The translations under genes were made by a program, and so were the position numbers. Under the pieces are notes generated by a model. It was not told the DNA's origin. It ran no database searches and worked only from the letters and a program-made list of their open reading frames with translations. This document shows, piece after piece, positions 37,948 to 46,989 of a stretch of 64,000 bases of DNA (within the stretch, counting starts at the first letter, position 1; each line of letters begins with the position of its first letter). The DNA is taken from contig NZ_BMII01000005.1 of assembly GCF_014641855.1 (NCBI RefSeq), positions 62,001 through 126,000 on the forward strand. The letters are read 5' to 3'. This DNA comes from Shewanella inventionis. GTDB lineage: Bacteria > Pseudomonadota > Gammaproteobacteria > Enterobacterales > Shewanellaceae.

Positions 37948-38625
37948 TTAAAAAGGCCACCAGCTGCTCATGAAAAACGAATTCAACCAACCCACTTGTT
38001 GTGAGTCTGCAAATGTGCCGGTGCCACTGTATTGAATACGTGCGTTAGCTACACGGGTTGAATCTATGGTGTTGTCTGGGTTGATGTCCTGGCTACGCAC
38101 TATGCCGGTAACGCGAATAAACTCATCACCGTTATTGATTGAAATCCACTTTTCACCGCGAATAACCAAGTTACCGTTACTAAGCACTTGCATAACGTTT
38201 GCCGAAATACTGCCATCGAGGCTGTTAGATTGGTCGGCATCTGCTTCGCGCTTGGTGTCCATGCTGTCGGTGTACCCGAGATCAAGCGGTATGCCATTAA
38301 TTGACACATTTTTACCACCGGCATAAACCGGCTCAACGCTGAGGTTGCTGCCTTTAGATATTTCGTTATTGGCGCTTTTTTTAGCTTGAGTCGACTCTTT
38401 AAGCGTGACGGTAATAATGTCACCTACTCGATGAGCGCGAATATCAGAGTACAAACTCGACGCCTGAGTATCTAAATAAATCGAGCCTGTTGCGGCCACC
38501 TGAGTTGGCGGCGCATCTGGGTAAACTGGCGCATAGTAAGGGTCATCTGCAATCGGCTTTTTAGGGGTTGAGTTACAACCCATTGCCAACAACACCACCG
38601 AGGTTAATGCTAGGTATTTAATCAT
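37948..38625 (-). CDS. flgH: Flagellar L-ring lipoprotein FlgH
   Basis: This 225-aa outer-membrane L-ring subunit has a lipobox LLAMGC with Cys17. The FlgH core is [20 protein letters not shown] and the C-terminus [20 protein letters not shown]. It sits between flgG and flgI. Confidence 0.98.
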   Translation of the reverse strand: MIKYLALTSVVLLAMGCNSTPKKPIADDPYYAPVYPDAPPTQVAATGSIYLDTQASSLYSDIRAHRVGDIITVTLKESTQAKKSANNEISKGSNLSVEPVYAGGKNVSINGIPLDLGYTDSMDTKREADADQSNSLDGSISANVMQVLSNGNLVIRGEKWISINNGDEFIRVTGIVRSQDINPDNTIDSTRVANARIQYSGTGTFADSQQVGWLNSFFMSSWWPF

Positions 38626-38634
38626 GATAACTCC

Positions 38635-39423
38635 TTAGAGGTTCTGATTAACGTAAGACAGCATTTGATCAACGGCTGAAATGACTTTTGAGTTCATCTC
38701 ATAAATACGTTGACCTTGAATTAAGTTGACTAGCTCTTCTGTCACGTTGACGTTAGAGGTTTCTAACGCACCTTGGCGAATTGACCCTAGGCCATCTTGC
38801 GATGCTGTACCTTGAATAGGCGTGCCACTGGCACCGGTTTCTGTGTAGAGGTTTTGTCCTAGCGGATCTAACCCAGATGGATTAATAAAGTCGGTCATGG
38901 TGAGCTGGCCAATCACCTGGCTTTCTGCGGTGCCCGGTATTTGCACCGACACTTCACCTTCAGCAGATACGGTAATACTTGTCGCATCATCAGGGATTGT
39001 TATTGGCGGTTGTAATACATAACCAGAACCTGGGGTAACGATTTGGCCGGTATCATCTAGGCTGAATTGACCGTTACGGGTGTAGGCTGCTGTACCGTCT
39101 GGCATTTGTACTTCAAAAAAACCTGAACCTTCAATCATTAAATCTAATGAGTTGTCGGTGGTTAACATACTGCCTTGGGTAAACATTTTTTGAGTCGCGA
39201 CAACTTTAGTACCCGCGCCAATGTTTAAGCCATTAGGCAGTTTTGTATTGTCAGCACTGATACCACCGGCCTGATTAACCGTTTGATAAAGTAAGTCTTC
39301 AAACACCGCACGACTTTTCTTGAATCCAACCGTACTGGCGTTAGCCACGTTGTTAGAAATCACCGAGATGTTAGTTTGCTGGGCATCAACACCTGTTTTA
39401 CTTATCCATAACGCTGGAATCAT
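38635..39423 (-). CDS. flgG: Distal rod protein FlgG
   Basis: This 262-aa rod protein has the N-terminal rod/hook motif (TNISVISNNVANASTVGFKK). Its C-terminus is VNLIQGQRIYEMNSKVISA, followed by DQMLSYVNQNL. FlgG forms the distal rod inside the P and L rings. It lies 11 bp after flgF. Confidence 0.98.
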   Translation of the reverse strand: MIPALWISKTGVDAQQTNISVISNNVANASTVGFKKSRAVFEDLLYQTVNQAGGISADNTKLPNGLNIGAGTKVVATQKMFTQGSMLTTDNSLDLMIEGSGFFEVQMPDGTAAYTRNGQFSLDDTGQIVTPGSGYVLQPPITIPDDATSITVSAEGEVSVQIPGTAESQVIGQLTMTDFINPSGLDPLGQNLYTETGASGTPIQGTASQDGLGSIRQGALETSNVNVTEELVNLIQGQRIYEMNSKVISAVDQMLSYVNQNL

Positions 39424-39434
39424 AATAATTACTC

Positions 39435-40178
39435 CTAACTAATTCTCATCAAGGAAGTCGACGAGCGATCTATCTCTTCGGCGTTCTTCATCATTTTGAC
39501 TTGCATCTCGTATTGACGCTGAATATCGATCATTGCAACCATTTCATGTACAGGATTTACGTTGCTGCCTTCAACCGCGCCGCTTTCTACTTCAACATTA
39601 GGGTCGTTTGGCGCATTACCACCCGCCATTAGACGAAACAAGCCGTCTTCGCCACGCATCATTTGATCATTACCTGGGTTAACCAGTTTGATCCGGGCGA
39701 CTTCTTCAATCACCTCGGCGGTCGCACCTTGTGGTCTCACCGAAATAATCCCGTTGGCGGCAATTTCGACTTTTTCAATAGGCAGTGGTAATACAATTGG
39801 CCCTGCATCGCCCATCACCGGACGGTTGCTGCTGTTAAGCAGTAGTCCTGTACTGTCAAATTTTAAACTGCCTGCTCGGGTGTAGGCTTCGCTGCCATCA
39901 GCTGCTTGAACCGCTAACCACCCCTCACCTTTTACGGCAACATCAAGGTTGCGGCCGGTTGTGACTATTGGGCCACTTTCAAAGTTACTGCCTGGGCTTT
40001 CAATCATTGAAAAAACACGGCTCGGTAAACCTTCGCCAAATGCCTGCATAGAGCGAGCTTGAGTCATGTCAGCCTTGAAACCGTCAGTATTGGCATTGGC
40101 AAGATTGTTAGCGCGCACAGCCAAAGCGTTCATGCCTTGCTTAGCGCCACTCATGGCAACATAAAGAAATTTGTCCAT
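39435..40178 (-). CDS. flgF: Proximal rod protein FlgF
   Basis: I place the start at ATG 40178 (MDKFLYVAMSGAKQ, 247 aa), preceded by GGAGCAGCAA. The frame is open to 40232, but that start would lie inside the sigma54 site. The N-terminal rod motif is NALAVRANNLANANTDGFKA and the C-terminus VHEMVAMIDIQRQYEMQVKM. It is the first gene of flgFGHIJKL. Confidence 0.97.
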   Translation of the reverse strand: MDKFLYVAMSGAKQGMNALAVRANNLANANTDGFKADMTQARSMQAFGEGLPSRVFSMIESPGSNFESGPIVTTGRNLDVAVKGEGWLAVQAADGSEAYTRAGSLKFDSTGLLLNSSNRPVMGDAGPIVLPLPIEKVEIAANGIISVRPQGATAEVIEEVARIKLVNPGNDQMMRGEDGLFRLMAGGNAPNDPNVEVESGAVEGSNVNPVHEMVAMIDIQRQYEMQVKMMKNAEEIDRSSTSLMRIS

Positions 40179-40224
40179 TTGCTGCTCCGTCAAACTTTCT
40201 GCAAAAATAATATACATAAAGCAA

Positions 40225-40239
40225 GCAAGCATCGTGCCA
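40225..40239 (-). promoter_or_regulatory. Sigma54 promoter for flgFGHIJKL
   Basis: The minus strand reads TGGCACGATGCTTGC then T, a perfect match to TGGCACG-N4-TTGC. It is the strongest sigma54 site in the window. The predicted leader to flgF is about 35 nt. Confidence 0.93.
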
Positions 40240-40368
40240 AAGGTGTTGTTTGCGTTTTATTAGACTTAAGCTTTTGAATGTAAATAGGTAAAAATTAGAC
40301 ACGTTGATAACGAACTGTCAAAAAATCAACAAAGTTGCAGCAAATAAATGAGAGGAGAATTTAACAGG

Positions 40369-40398
40369 CAAGGTGTTGCCGACAACGGCAACACCTTG
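40369..40398 (-). terminator. Strong hairpin after flgE (no T run)
   Basis: A 13-bp perfect stem (40369-40381 with 40386-40398) and ACAA loop lie 27 bp past the flgE stop. There is no T tract on either side. It may slow polymerase or protect the 3' end of flgBCDE mRNA instead of acting as a simple intrinsic terminator. Confidence 0.7.
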
Positions 40399-40424
40399 TA
40401 AAGCGGTAACACTAGGTTAATTAT

Positions 40425-41795
40425 TTAGCGGATCTGCAACACGGTTTGGTTTAGCGTGTTGTTCACCTCAAGGGTCCGGGAGTTTGCCTGGAAGTTACGT
40501 TGAGCTGAAATCAAATCAACCAATTCTGTGGTCAAATCGACGTTTGATTGCTCAAGTGCTGATGACTGAATACTACCAAACGTACCACTGTTAGCTTCAC
40601 CTGCTAACGCTTCACCTGAGTCTAAACTGGCTTTCCATGACGTGTTACCCACCTGAGTTAAGCCTTGCTCGTTAGCAAAGCGCACTAACGCTACGCGGGC
40701 TAATGGCACGGTTGAACCATTACTGTAGCTTGCGGTGATCAAACCATCTGAGCCAATACCCACATTGGTTAAACGGCCAACGGTAATACCGTCTTGGCTT
40801 AGTGATGTCACTTCAAAAGGTGATGCGTATTGAGTCGGGTTATCAAATCTGACTTCAATGGTTTGTGTACCATCGGCGCCCGGATCCAATACTCCGGCAC
40901 CAGTAGAGCCAAGCGCAACGGTTGTGATTGTATTTGGACTGCTAGCAGTGTAAGCACCGACGTCGTTAAACGTGAGCACCGAACCATTCCACGCGGCACC
41001 AGCCGGGGTTGTTGCACTTGCGGTGCCTGTGCCGTCGGCAGTGCCATCACCATCAGCGTCAGTGCTATAGGTGCCAGCGCTATCCACACTAACAGGCTCT
41101 CCATCTACCGCATAAAATGCCACCCAGTTACTTTCACCAGTAAGTGACGCGTTAGTGGGTTTTACAAAATAAGTGGTCATAATATGAGACTCACCTAGTG
41201 AGTCATAAATGGTCACTGAGGTTGAGTTGTTGTAAGTGTCTGAGTTGTCAGGGTCAAAACTAGCTGGGTCTAACGCTTCGTCACCTACGTTCAAATTCAT
41301 TTGCATTTCAATAAGGCTAGTTTTAACCGGGCTACCCGCAGTGTCAGGAATTTGAATAGGCTGAGTAGTTGTTAAGCTAACCGAGGTTGAATTACCTTCG
41401 TCATCTACAGGGAAGCCTTGTAAAAAGTTACCAGCGGCATCGACCATATAATTATCAGAGTCAACTTTAAACGCACCTGCACGCGTGTAAGACAAATCTT
41501 GTGTGCCCACACCAGAAGATGTGACAAAAAATCCGCCGCCACTAATGGCCATATCAAGCGAGTTACTGGTAAATGATAAACTACCTTGATGAAACTGTTG
41601 GGCAACCTGGGTGGTTGTCACCCCGCCGCCAACAGCCGTTTTACTGTTAGAGAAAATCGAGTTGGCATACACGTCGGCAAATTCGGCACGAGACTCTTTA
41701 AAACCGACTGTGTTAACGTTAGCAATGTTATTTGCTGTTGTGTTTAAATCTTTTTGCGCGGCAGAAATACCACTCAGTGCAATGTTAAATGACAT
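40425..41795 (-). CDS. flgE: Hook protein FlgE
   Basis: This 456-aa protein polymerises into the hook. It has the N-terminal motif (SGISAAQKDLNTTANNIANV, then NTVGFKESRAEFADVY) and the C-terminal ELVDLISAQRNFQANSRTLE. The middle region is Ser/Thr/Gly-rich. A Shine-Dalgarno (GAGGTGAATT) precedes the ATG. It ends flgBCDE. Confidence 0.98.
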   Translation of the reverse strand: MSFNIALSGISAAQKDLNTTANNIANVNTVGFKESRAEFADVYANSIFSNSKTAVGGGVTTTQVAQQFHQGSLSFTSNSLDMAISGGGFFVTSSGVGTQDLSYTRAGAFKVDSDNYMVDAAGNFLQGFPVDDEGNSTSVSLTTTQPIQIPDTAGSPVKTSLIEMQMNLNVGDEALDPASFDPDNSDTYNNSTSVTIYDSLGESHIMTTYFVKPTNASLTGESNWVAFYAVDGEPVSVDSAGTYSTDADGDGTADGTGTASATTPAGAAWNGSVLTFNDVGAYTASSPNTITTVALGSTGAGVLDPGADGTQTIEVRFDNPTQYASPFEVTSLSQDGITVGRLTNVGIGSDGLITASYSNGSTVPLARVALVRFANEQGLTQVGNTSWKASLDSGEALAGEANSGTFGSIQSSALEQSNVDLTTELVDLISAQRNFQANSRTLEVNNTLNQTVLQIR

Positions 41796-41854
41796 AATTC
41801 ACCTCAAAGTTTAATTCATAATCTACAAGTTTATTTCGTAAACCACAGATAATG

Positions 41855-42634
41855 TTAAGTTTCAGATACAGCGAGTACGTCAGATAACTTAATACCGCCG
41901 ACACCGCGCAAATTCAAAATAGCTCCTGTTGCAGTGGTGCCTAATGACACACTACTCACATGAGCATAGGTAGATACGGCTAAATCTTGAGATTCACCGT
42001 CAACTTTTCCACTTGCCTTTATAGAGTACAATCCCTCTTCAACGGGCAAGCCATCTTTATCGAGTCCGTCCCAAGACACATCAATGTTACCGCCAGCACT
42101 ACCATCGACAGTGAAGGTTTTAATGACCTGTCCGGTTGCATCTTGCACACTCACTGAAATGGTATCGATAGCAGAAGGCGTACTGATAACACCATTCATG
42201 CTTGAACTTTCAGCCGAAATGGCGCCAGTGTCAGACGGAATTAACACCTTACGGCCAACAAGGCCAGATGCTTGTAACGCCTGACTTGAACTCATCACGG
42301 TATTGAGGTTTAAAATCTCTTCGTTGAGGTTTGAAATACCATCAACGGTAGAAAACGATGCCATTTGGGCAATCATTTGATCATTATCAACAGGTTCAAA
42401 AGGGTCTTGCATAGACAACTGCTGACTGAGTAAAGCAAAAAAGTCTTCTTGCTTTAGCAGTTGATCATTTGCCTCTGGCACTACGCTTTCTTCTGGTAAA
42501 CGGATCGAATCTAAAAAAGAGTTACCGGTTATGGTTGTGGTGCTTTGTACTGAGCTCTTAGTGACCGCGCTTGTATTTGACGTACTACTAGAGACCTGCG
42601 GTAACGACTGACTGTAAGAATTAATTAGGCTCAT
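41855..42634 (-). CDS. flgD: Hook capping/scaffold protein FlgD
   Basis: FlgD caps the growing hook. The 259-aa protein has the N-terminal capping signature (FFALLSQQLSMQDPFEPVDN, DQMIAQMASFSTVDGI) and a C-terminal FlgD Ig-like/tudor region (WDGLDKDGLPVEEGLYSIKA). It sits between flgC and flgE. Confidence 0.97.
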   Translation of the reverse strand: MSLINSYSQSLPQVSSSTSNTSAVTKSSVQSTTTITGNSFLDSIRLPEESVVPEANDQLLKQEDFFALLSQQLSMQDPFEPVDNDQMIAQMASFSTVDGISNLNEEILNLNTVMSSSQALQASGLVGRKVLIPSDTGAISAESSSMNGVISTPSAIDTISVSVQDATGQVIKTFTVDGSAGGNIDVSWDGLDKDGLPVEEGLYSIKASGKVDGESQDLAVSTYAHVSSVSLGTTATGAILNLRGVGGIKLSDVLAVSET

Positions 42635-42657
42635 AGCGGCCTCCTTGAAAAATCAAA

Positions 42658-43074
42658 CTATTTACCCATTCTCAGTGTCTGTTGAAGCATCGACTTTGTT
42701 GTATCGGCTACTTGAACATTCATCTGGTAAGAACGCGATGCTGAAATCATATCGGCCATTTCTTCCATCACATTGACATTAGGCTTATATATAAAACCGT
42801 CACCATCGGCTAATGGATGGTCTGGCGAGTATTCTTTAATCAAAGGTTTATCGCTCTCAACAATGCCCTTGACCGACACGCCAGGAGATTGATTTTGTTG
42901 GCTACTTGCTTTGGCTAATTCTGCTTCAAACACAGGATGGCGTGCGCGGTAGGTTTTATCGACACTACTTGATACTGAATCTGCGTTGGCAATGTTACTG
43001 GCGGTGGTATTGAGCCTGACAGATTGGGCCGACATACCAGAACCCGAGACATTAAAGATATTAAATAAACTCAT
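42658..43074 (-). CDS. flgC: Proximal rod protein FlgC
   Basis: This 138-aa rod protein has the N-terminal signature (FNVSGSGMSAQSVRLNTTAS, NIANADS) and the C-terminus NVMEEMADMISASRSYQMNV. It lies 2 bp from flgB. Confidence 0.98.
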   Translation of the reverse strand: MSLFNIFNVSGSGMSAQSVRLNTTASNIANADSVSSSVDKTYRARHPVFEAELAKASSQQNQSPGVSVKGIVESDKPLIKEYSPDHPLADGDGFIYKPNVNVMEEMADMISASRSYQMNVQVADTTKSMLQQTLRMGK

Positions 43075-43076
43075 GA

Positions 43077-43475
43077 TTAGTCACCTCGCAGTGCTTTACG
43101 CATGCCAGTAAATTTACTTTCAAGGAACCCTAAAGACATTTGATATTCGAGCGCATTTTGCATAAATGCAGATTGCTCTTTTTGGGTATCTACTGTGTTC
43201 CCATCACCTGTGTCAGGTTGTTCTGGCACTCGGTATTGCACGTGCTGTTGAGTTAACGATGTTAGGTCAAAGTGCTTTTCTGTGGTTTGGCTCATGCTCA
43301 AGCCCTTTTGATGAGAGCTTGCGGCCTGCATTGCTGATGCAAAGTCAACATCTCGCGCTTTGTAATGAGGTGTGTTGGCATTGGCGATATTACTTGAAAT
43401 CACTTCTGCTCGTTGAGCACGCACGCCCAATGAATATTGGTGAACACCTAATGCATTATCGAAATTAATCGCCAT
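43077..43475 (-). CDS. flgB: Proximal rod protein FlgB
   Basis: This 132-aa rod protein is first in flgBCDE. It has the motif AEVISSNIANANTPHYKARD near the N-terminus and NALEYQMSLGFLESKFTGMR at the C-terminus. A sigma54 site lies about 40 bp upstream. Confidence 0.98.
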   Translation of the reverse strand: MAINFDNALGVHQYSLGVRAQRAEVISSNIANANTPHYKARDVDFASAMQAASSHQKGLSMSQTTEKHFDLTSLTQQHVQYRVPEQPDTGDGNTVDTQKEQSAFMQNALEYQMSLGFLESKFTGMRKALRGD

Positions 43476-43510
43476 AAAATTGCCTCCATCAGCTAACTGA
43501 TAGAATTAAA

Positions 43511-43525
43511 GCAAAGGTTATGCCA
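43511..43525 (-). promoter_or_regulatory. Sigma54 promoter for flgBCDE
   Basis: The minus strand reads TGGCATAACCTTTGC then T, with correct GG-N10-GC spacing. The predicted leader to flgB is about 25 nt. Confidence 0.8.
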
Positions 43526-43554
43526 ACAATAAAAATAATGTGTATAAGGAGAGT

Positions 43555-43585
43555 AAAAACGAACATGCCGACGAACGCCGGCATG
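43555..43585 (-). terminator. Terminator after cheR
   Basis: CATGCCG (43564-43570) pairs with CGGCATG (43579-43585), followed on the minus strand by TTCGTTTTTA. It separates cheVR from flgB. Confidence 0.78.
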
Positions 43586-43611
43586 AAAGGCAAAGTAAAC
43601 TATTATTTTTT

Positions 43612-44445
43612 CTATACTTTTTTCTGGTAGTAGATCCCAGGGTTACAACGCACCATGTTAAATTCTTCGGTTAAACCCGCAATAGATTCTGACGCACCCA
43701 GAAACAAAATTCCTTTAGGATTAAGTGCGGCAGCAAATTGCCGCAAAATTTTAGCTTTTGCCTCTGGTGCAAAATAAATCAGCACATTACGGCAAAAAAT
43801 AATGTCGTACTTACCTAATAAGCTATAACTTTCAAGCAGATTGTGCGCCCTAAAGTTAACTAACCGTTTTACATTGTCTTTTACTTTCATGTTGCCTGAC
43901 GGTAAAGCATCAAAAAACTGACGCTTACGCTCATCAGACAAACCACGAGCCAATGCTAAACTGTCATACTCTGCATTTTTGCAACGTTCAAGCATTGACG
44001 GAGATAAATCAGTTGCCTGAATAGTTGCCCCCCCCGGTAATGCACCAGGCTTACGCTGCTGATACTCTAACACTGTCATCGCTAAAGAATAAGGTTCTTG
44101 CCCTGAGGAGCACGCCGCAGACCAAATTTTTATCGGGCGACCCAGTTTACTGTATTCAGGTAGCAAGGTATTTTGCAATAAGTCAAAAGGGTAACGATCA
44201 CGAAACCATAACGTTTCGTTAGTCGTCATTGCATCAATCACTTCGGCGCGCAGTTGTCTTTCAGTCGGTTTCATCGACTTTTTAACCACCTCTGATAATG
44301 ATGGCAAATTATGCTTGCCCATCAGAGGCGCTAAACGGCTACGCACTAAATATTGTTTATTCTCGCCTAACACAATACCGCTGTGCTGCTCTAAAAACAG
44401 CCTAAATTGATTGTACTCTGCTTCAGCAAGTGATTTATCTGTCAC
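43612..44445 (-). CDS. cheR: Chemotaxis methyltransferase CheR
   Basis: CheR methylates chemoreceptor glutamates using S-adenosylmethionine. The 277-aa protein has the helical N-terminal domain (about 1-75) and the SAM-binding domain with KIWSAACSSGQEPYSLAM. A later segment is YDIIFCRNVLIYFAPEAKAK. It follows cheV by 62 bp. Confidence 0.97.
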   Translation of the reverse strand: MTDKSLAEAEYNQFRLFLEQHSGIVLGENKQYLVRSRLAPLMGKHNLPSLSEVVKKSMKPTERQLRAEVIDAMTTNETLWFRDRYPFDLLQNTLLPEYSKLGRPIKIWSAACSSGQEPYSLAMTVLEYQQRKPGALPGGATIQATDLSPSMLERCKNAEYDSLALARGLSDERKRQFFDALPSGNMKVKDNVKRLVNFRAHNLLESYSLLGKYDIIFCRNVLIYFAPEAKAKILRQFAAALNPKGILFLGASESIAGLTEEFNMVRCNPGIYYQKKV

Positions 44446-44507
44446 ATTATTATCCTAAAAAGTAAGCTTTAACATGCTTGCACTTTGTTCTCTGTCATTA
44501 TAAACAG

Positions 44508-45428
44508 TTATAAGCTCAAATGTTTATTGACTGCAGCCGCTAATTCATCTGGATTAAATTTTGCAATAAAATCGTTTGCCCCTACCTTTTGAACCATCGC
44601 CTGGTTAAACACACCACTGAGTGAAGTATGCAAAACCACTTTAATCTTTTTCAGTTTCGGATCGTCACGTATTTCTGCCGTTAAGGTATAACCATCCATT
44701 TCAGGCATTTCGATATCAGAAATAATTAACGGGATCTCTTGCGACACATCATCCATTTCTGCGGCAATGCTCTTAAGTTTATCGAGTGCTTCTCTACCGT
44801 CTTTTGCCGTATCGATTTGTAAATTTAATGACTCTAATGACCTAATAATCTGCTTACGTGCCACAGCTGAGTCGTCAATAACCATAATATGGTAATGCTG
44901 CTCTCTATCTATTGTCAGTGTTTCGTTGACTTCTTTACTGATAGCCGTTTTAACCGGTGATATTTCATCAAGGATTTTTTCTACGTCTAAAATTTCTACT
45001 AGCTCGCCTTCAATCTCTGTCACCGCAGTTAAATATGAATAACGACCAGCACCTTGCGGAGGTGGCATAATTGATGCCCAGTTCATGTTAATAATGCGCT
45101 CAACAGAGCTCACTAAAAACCCTTGCACGCTACGGTTGTATTCAGAAATGATGATAAAACAATTTTCAGTAGAGGCCAGTGGACGGCCACCTGTCGCAGC
45201 ACTCAAATCAATTACAGAAATTGTTGAGCCACGAATATGAGCAACACCTTTAATGAATGGGTTTAATTTAGGTAACGTAGTTAATGGAGGACATTGCAGC
45301 ACCTCTTTTACTTTAAACACGTTAATACCAAAGCGTTGACGACCATTAAGCCTAAATAGCAGCAACTCTAATCTGTTTTGCCCAACAAGTTGGGTACGTT
45401 TATTGACTGAATCTAAAATGCTCGACAT
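44508..45428 (-). CDS. cheV: Chemotaxis coupling/response protein CheV
   Basis: CheV joins a CheW-like coupling domain (about 18-160, with GINVFKVKEVLQCPPLTTLP) to a REC domain with acceptor Asp238 (LIISDIEMPEMDGY). It couples receptors to CheA and may adjust gain when phosphorylated. It is transcribed with cheR, divergently from flgA. I could not find a clear sigma54 or FliA site for it. Confidence 0.97.
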   Translation of the reverse strand: MSSILDSVNKRTQLVGQNRLELLLFRLNGRQRFGINVFKVKEVLQCPPLTTLPKLNPFIKGVAHIRGSTISVIDLSAATGGRPLASTENCFIIISEYNRSVQGFLVSSVERIINMNWASIMPPPQGAGRYSYLTAVTEIEGELVEILDVEKILDEISPVKTAISKEVNETLTIDREQHYHIMVIDDSAVARKQIIRSLESLNLQIDTAKDGREALDKLKSIAAEMDDVSQEIPLIISDIEMPEMDGYTLTAEIRDDPKLKKIKVVLHTSLSGVFNQAMVQKVGANDFIAKFNPDELAAAVNKHLSL

Positions 45429-45597
45429 AACACGGCCTTGTAGTTAACTGTGACCCAAAAGGATAAATTAGTTGTTTAAATTATAGTAAACCAAGTTTTA
45501 CTGTAATTGATACTTTGTTATTAACACATTTTACCGACAACTAACACAACGTAAACATTGCATGGCTGCCAACTAAACCAACATGCCTTGCCACAAT

Positions 45598-45613
45598 AGG
45601 CATACAACTTGCT
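45598..45613 (+). promoter_or_regulatory. Sigma54 promoter for flgA
   Basis: The plus strand reads AGGCATACAACTTGCT: GG-N10-GC spacing, with TTGC intact and only the first base off consensus. It lies about 55-65 bp before the strong Shine-Dalgarno of flgA. Confidence 0.75.
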
Positions 45614-45664
45614 TAGATAAACTCACTAGACCATGTGGTAGTTTTTTGACGGAGGGTAATGAAA

Positions 45665-46489
45665 ATGATTCGCCGCCATACTAACCAGTCATTAGTTTAC
45701 TCAATACGTTCACATATTGTGTGTATTTATCGTTTTTCAAAGTATAGGTGTATTCTGGCAAAACAAGCTAGTATCTTCATTATGAAAGTATTTTTTTTAT
45801 GTTTTTTGTGCATTCTCTCGCTTTCTTCATCGGCAATGGCTAATGAGCAAGCTGTTGCTCCTTCACTATCGACCATTTATCAATTAGCTAAAGAGGCGGT
45901 GGAGAAAAAAATTGATGTAGAGTCAAATGCTAAGGTCGACATTACCCCACAAAACCTAGAAGGTCGATTAACTCCACCACGATGTTACCCTCCAATATCA
46001 GTTGAGCTCGCCAGTGATAGAGAGATCAGCAGAAACAATACCGTAAAAATAGGTTGTAACACCCCAGATTATGACTACCCCTGGCAAATGTATCTTTCAG
46101 TTAGAGTGGATGTGCAATACCCCGTCGTGGTCGCCACACAATTACTGGCACCCAATGACATTCTCGACAATCAACATTTAACCATTATGTTTGTTGATCA
46201 ATACAGTTTGAAAGGCCAGTATTTTTCAGATGTTCAAAGTTTAATGGGTTCACGCGTTAAGCGCAGAGTCGCTAAAGACTCCCCCATTACAGATAAAAAT
46301 TTATGTTTTGTATGTAAGGGCGACATGGTGTCCATTTATGCAAATACTGCAAACATACAAATCAAAACCCTAGGTGAAGCCTTGCGTGATGGCAATATTG
46401 GCGAAGCCATTCGAGTTAAAAACAATCAAAGTAACAAGCAATTAGAAGCTGTTGTAATTGCCGTTGGCGAAGTTGAAGTAAGAATGTAA
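45665..46489 (+). CDS. flgA: P-ring assembly chaperone FlgA
   Basis: FlgA helps FlgI form the P ring. The SAF/FlgA domain occupies the C-terminal half (MYLSVRVDVQYPVVVATQLL to the end, with DKNLCFVCKGDMVSIYANTA). Two starts are plausible. ATG 45665 has GGAGGG 8 nt upstream but places 39 residues before the obvious signal peptide. ATG 45782 (MKVFFLCFLCILSLSSSAMA, 235 aa) gives a normal precursor but has no visible Shine-Dalgarno. I annotate the longer form because of the ribosome-binding site. Confidence 0.9.
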   Translation: MIRRHTNQSLVYSIRSHIVCIYRFSKYRCILAKQASIFIMKVFFLCFLCILSLSSSAMANEQAVAPSLSTIYQLAKEAVEKKIDVESNAKVDITPQNLEGRLTPPRCYPPISVELASDREISRNNTVKIGCNTPDYDYPWQMYLSVRVDVQYPVVVATQLLAPNDILDNQHLTIMFVDQYSLKGQYFSDVQSLMGSRVKRRVAKDSPITDKNLCFVCKGDMVSIYANTANIQIKTLGEALRDGNIGEAIRVKNNQSNKQLEAVVIAVGEVEVRM

Positions 46490-46496
46490 AATAGGC

Positions 46497-46523
46497 TAAA
46501 GTTTTTTCCTAGCACGCCGATAG
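46497..46523 (+). promoter_or_regulatory. FliA (sigma28) promoter for flgMN
   Basis: TAAAGTTT, 11 nt, then GCCGATAG: an almost exact FliA consensus. It starts 8 bp after the flgA stop and about 65 bp before flgM. Confidence 0.92.
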
Positions 46524-46563
46524 CAAGATAAGGAAAACCTGATACATTACGCTGGAGCCTCAA

Positions 46564-46893
46564 ATGCCAATTGATATTAAAAACAATACTGCGACCAATA
46601 CACAGATGCGAACAGCACGTGACACGCAGTCAACTTCGCAATCAAAGACTGAAGCGCCTCAACAATCGGCAACACCAGTTAAAAACGATTCGGTAAGTAT
46701 TACCTCTCAAGCTCAACAGCTGCAAGGTGCTCAAGCCAAAATGGCAGCATTACCTGAAGTTGACCAAAAAAAGGTCGCCGAAATTAAACAAGCTATATCA
46801 GAGGGTCGCTATAAAGTTGATCCTGAAAAATTAGCCGCTAACATCGCTAGTTTTGAAGCTGAACTGAGTGGCTTATCATTCGATAAAGAGTAG
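46564..46893 (+). CDS. flgM: Anti-sigma28 factor FlgM
   Basis: FlgM holds FliA inactive until it is exported through the finished hook. The 109-aa protein has a disordered N-terminal half and the FliA-binding C-terminal half (KKVAEIKQAISEGRYKVDPE, then KLAANIASFE). Its FliA promoter gives negative feedback on late genes. Confidence 0.97.
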   Translation: MPIDIKNNTATNTQMRTARDTQSTSQSKTEAPQQSATPVKNDSVSITSQAQQLQGAQAKMAALPEVDQKKVAEIKQAISEGRYKVDPEKLAANIASFEAELSGLSFDKE

Positions 46894-46989
46894 CCTAGTC
46901 CGTTACTCTTTATTGTATTTCAATTTTTCTTTATCGGTGCCTTATGGCATTGTGAAGAAGTGTTGATTACATAAATCTAAGAGTAATAT

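Noticed and set aside
45429..45597. Promoter for cheVR in the divergent gap with flgA
   Set aside because: GTCGGTAA-like and TGGCA-like fragments exist on the minus strand but none has correct spacing for FliA or sigma54.
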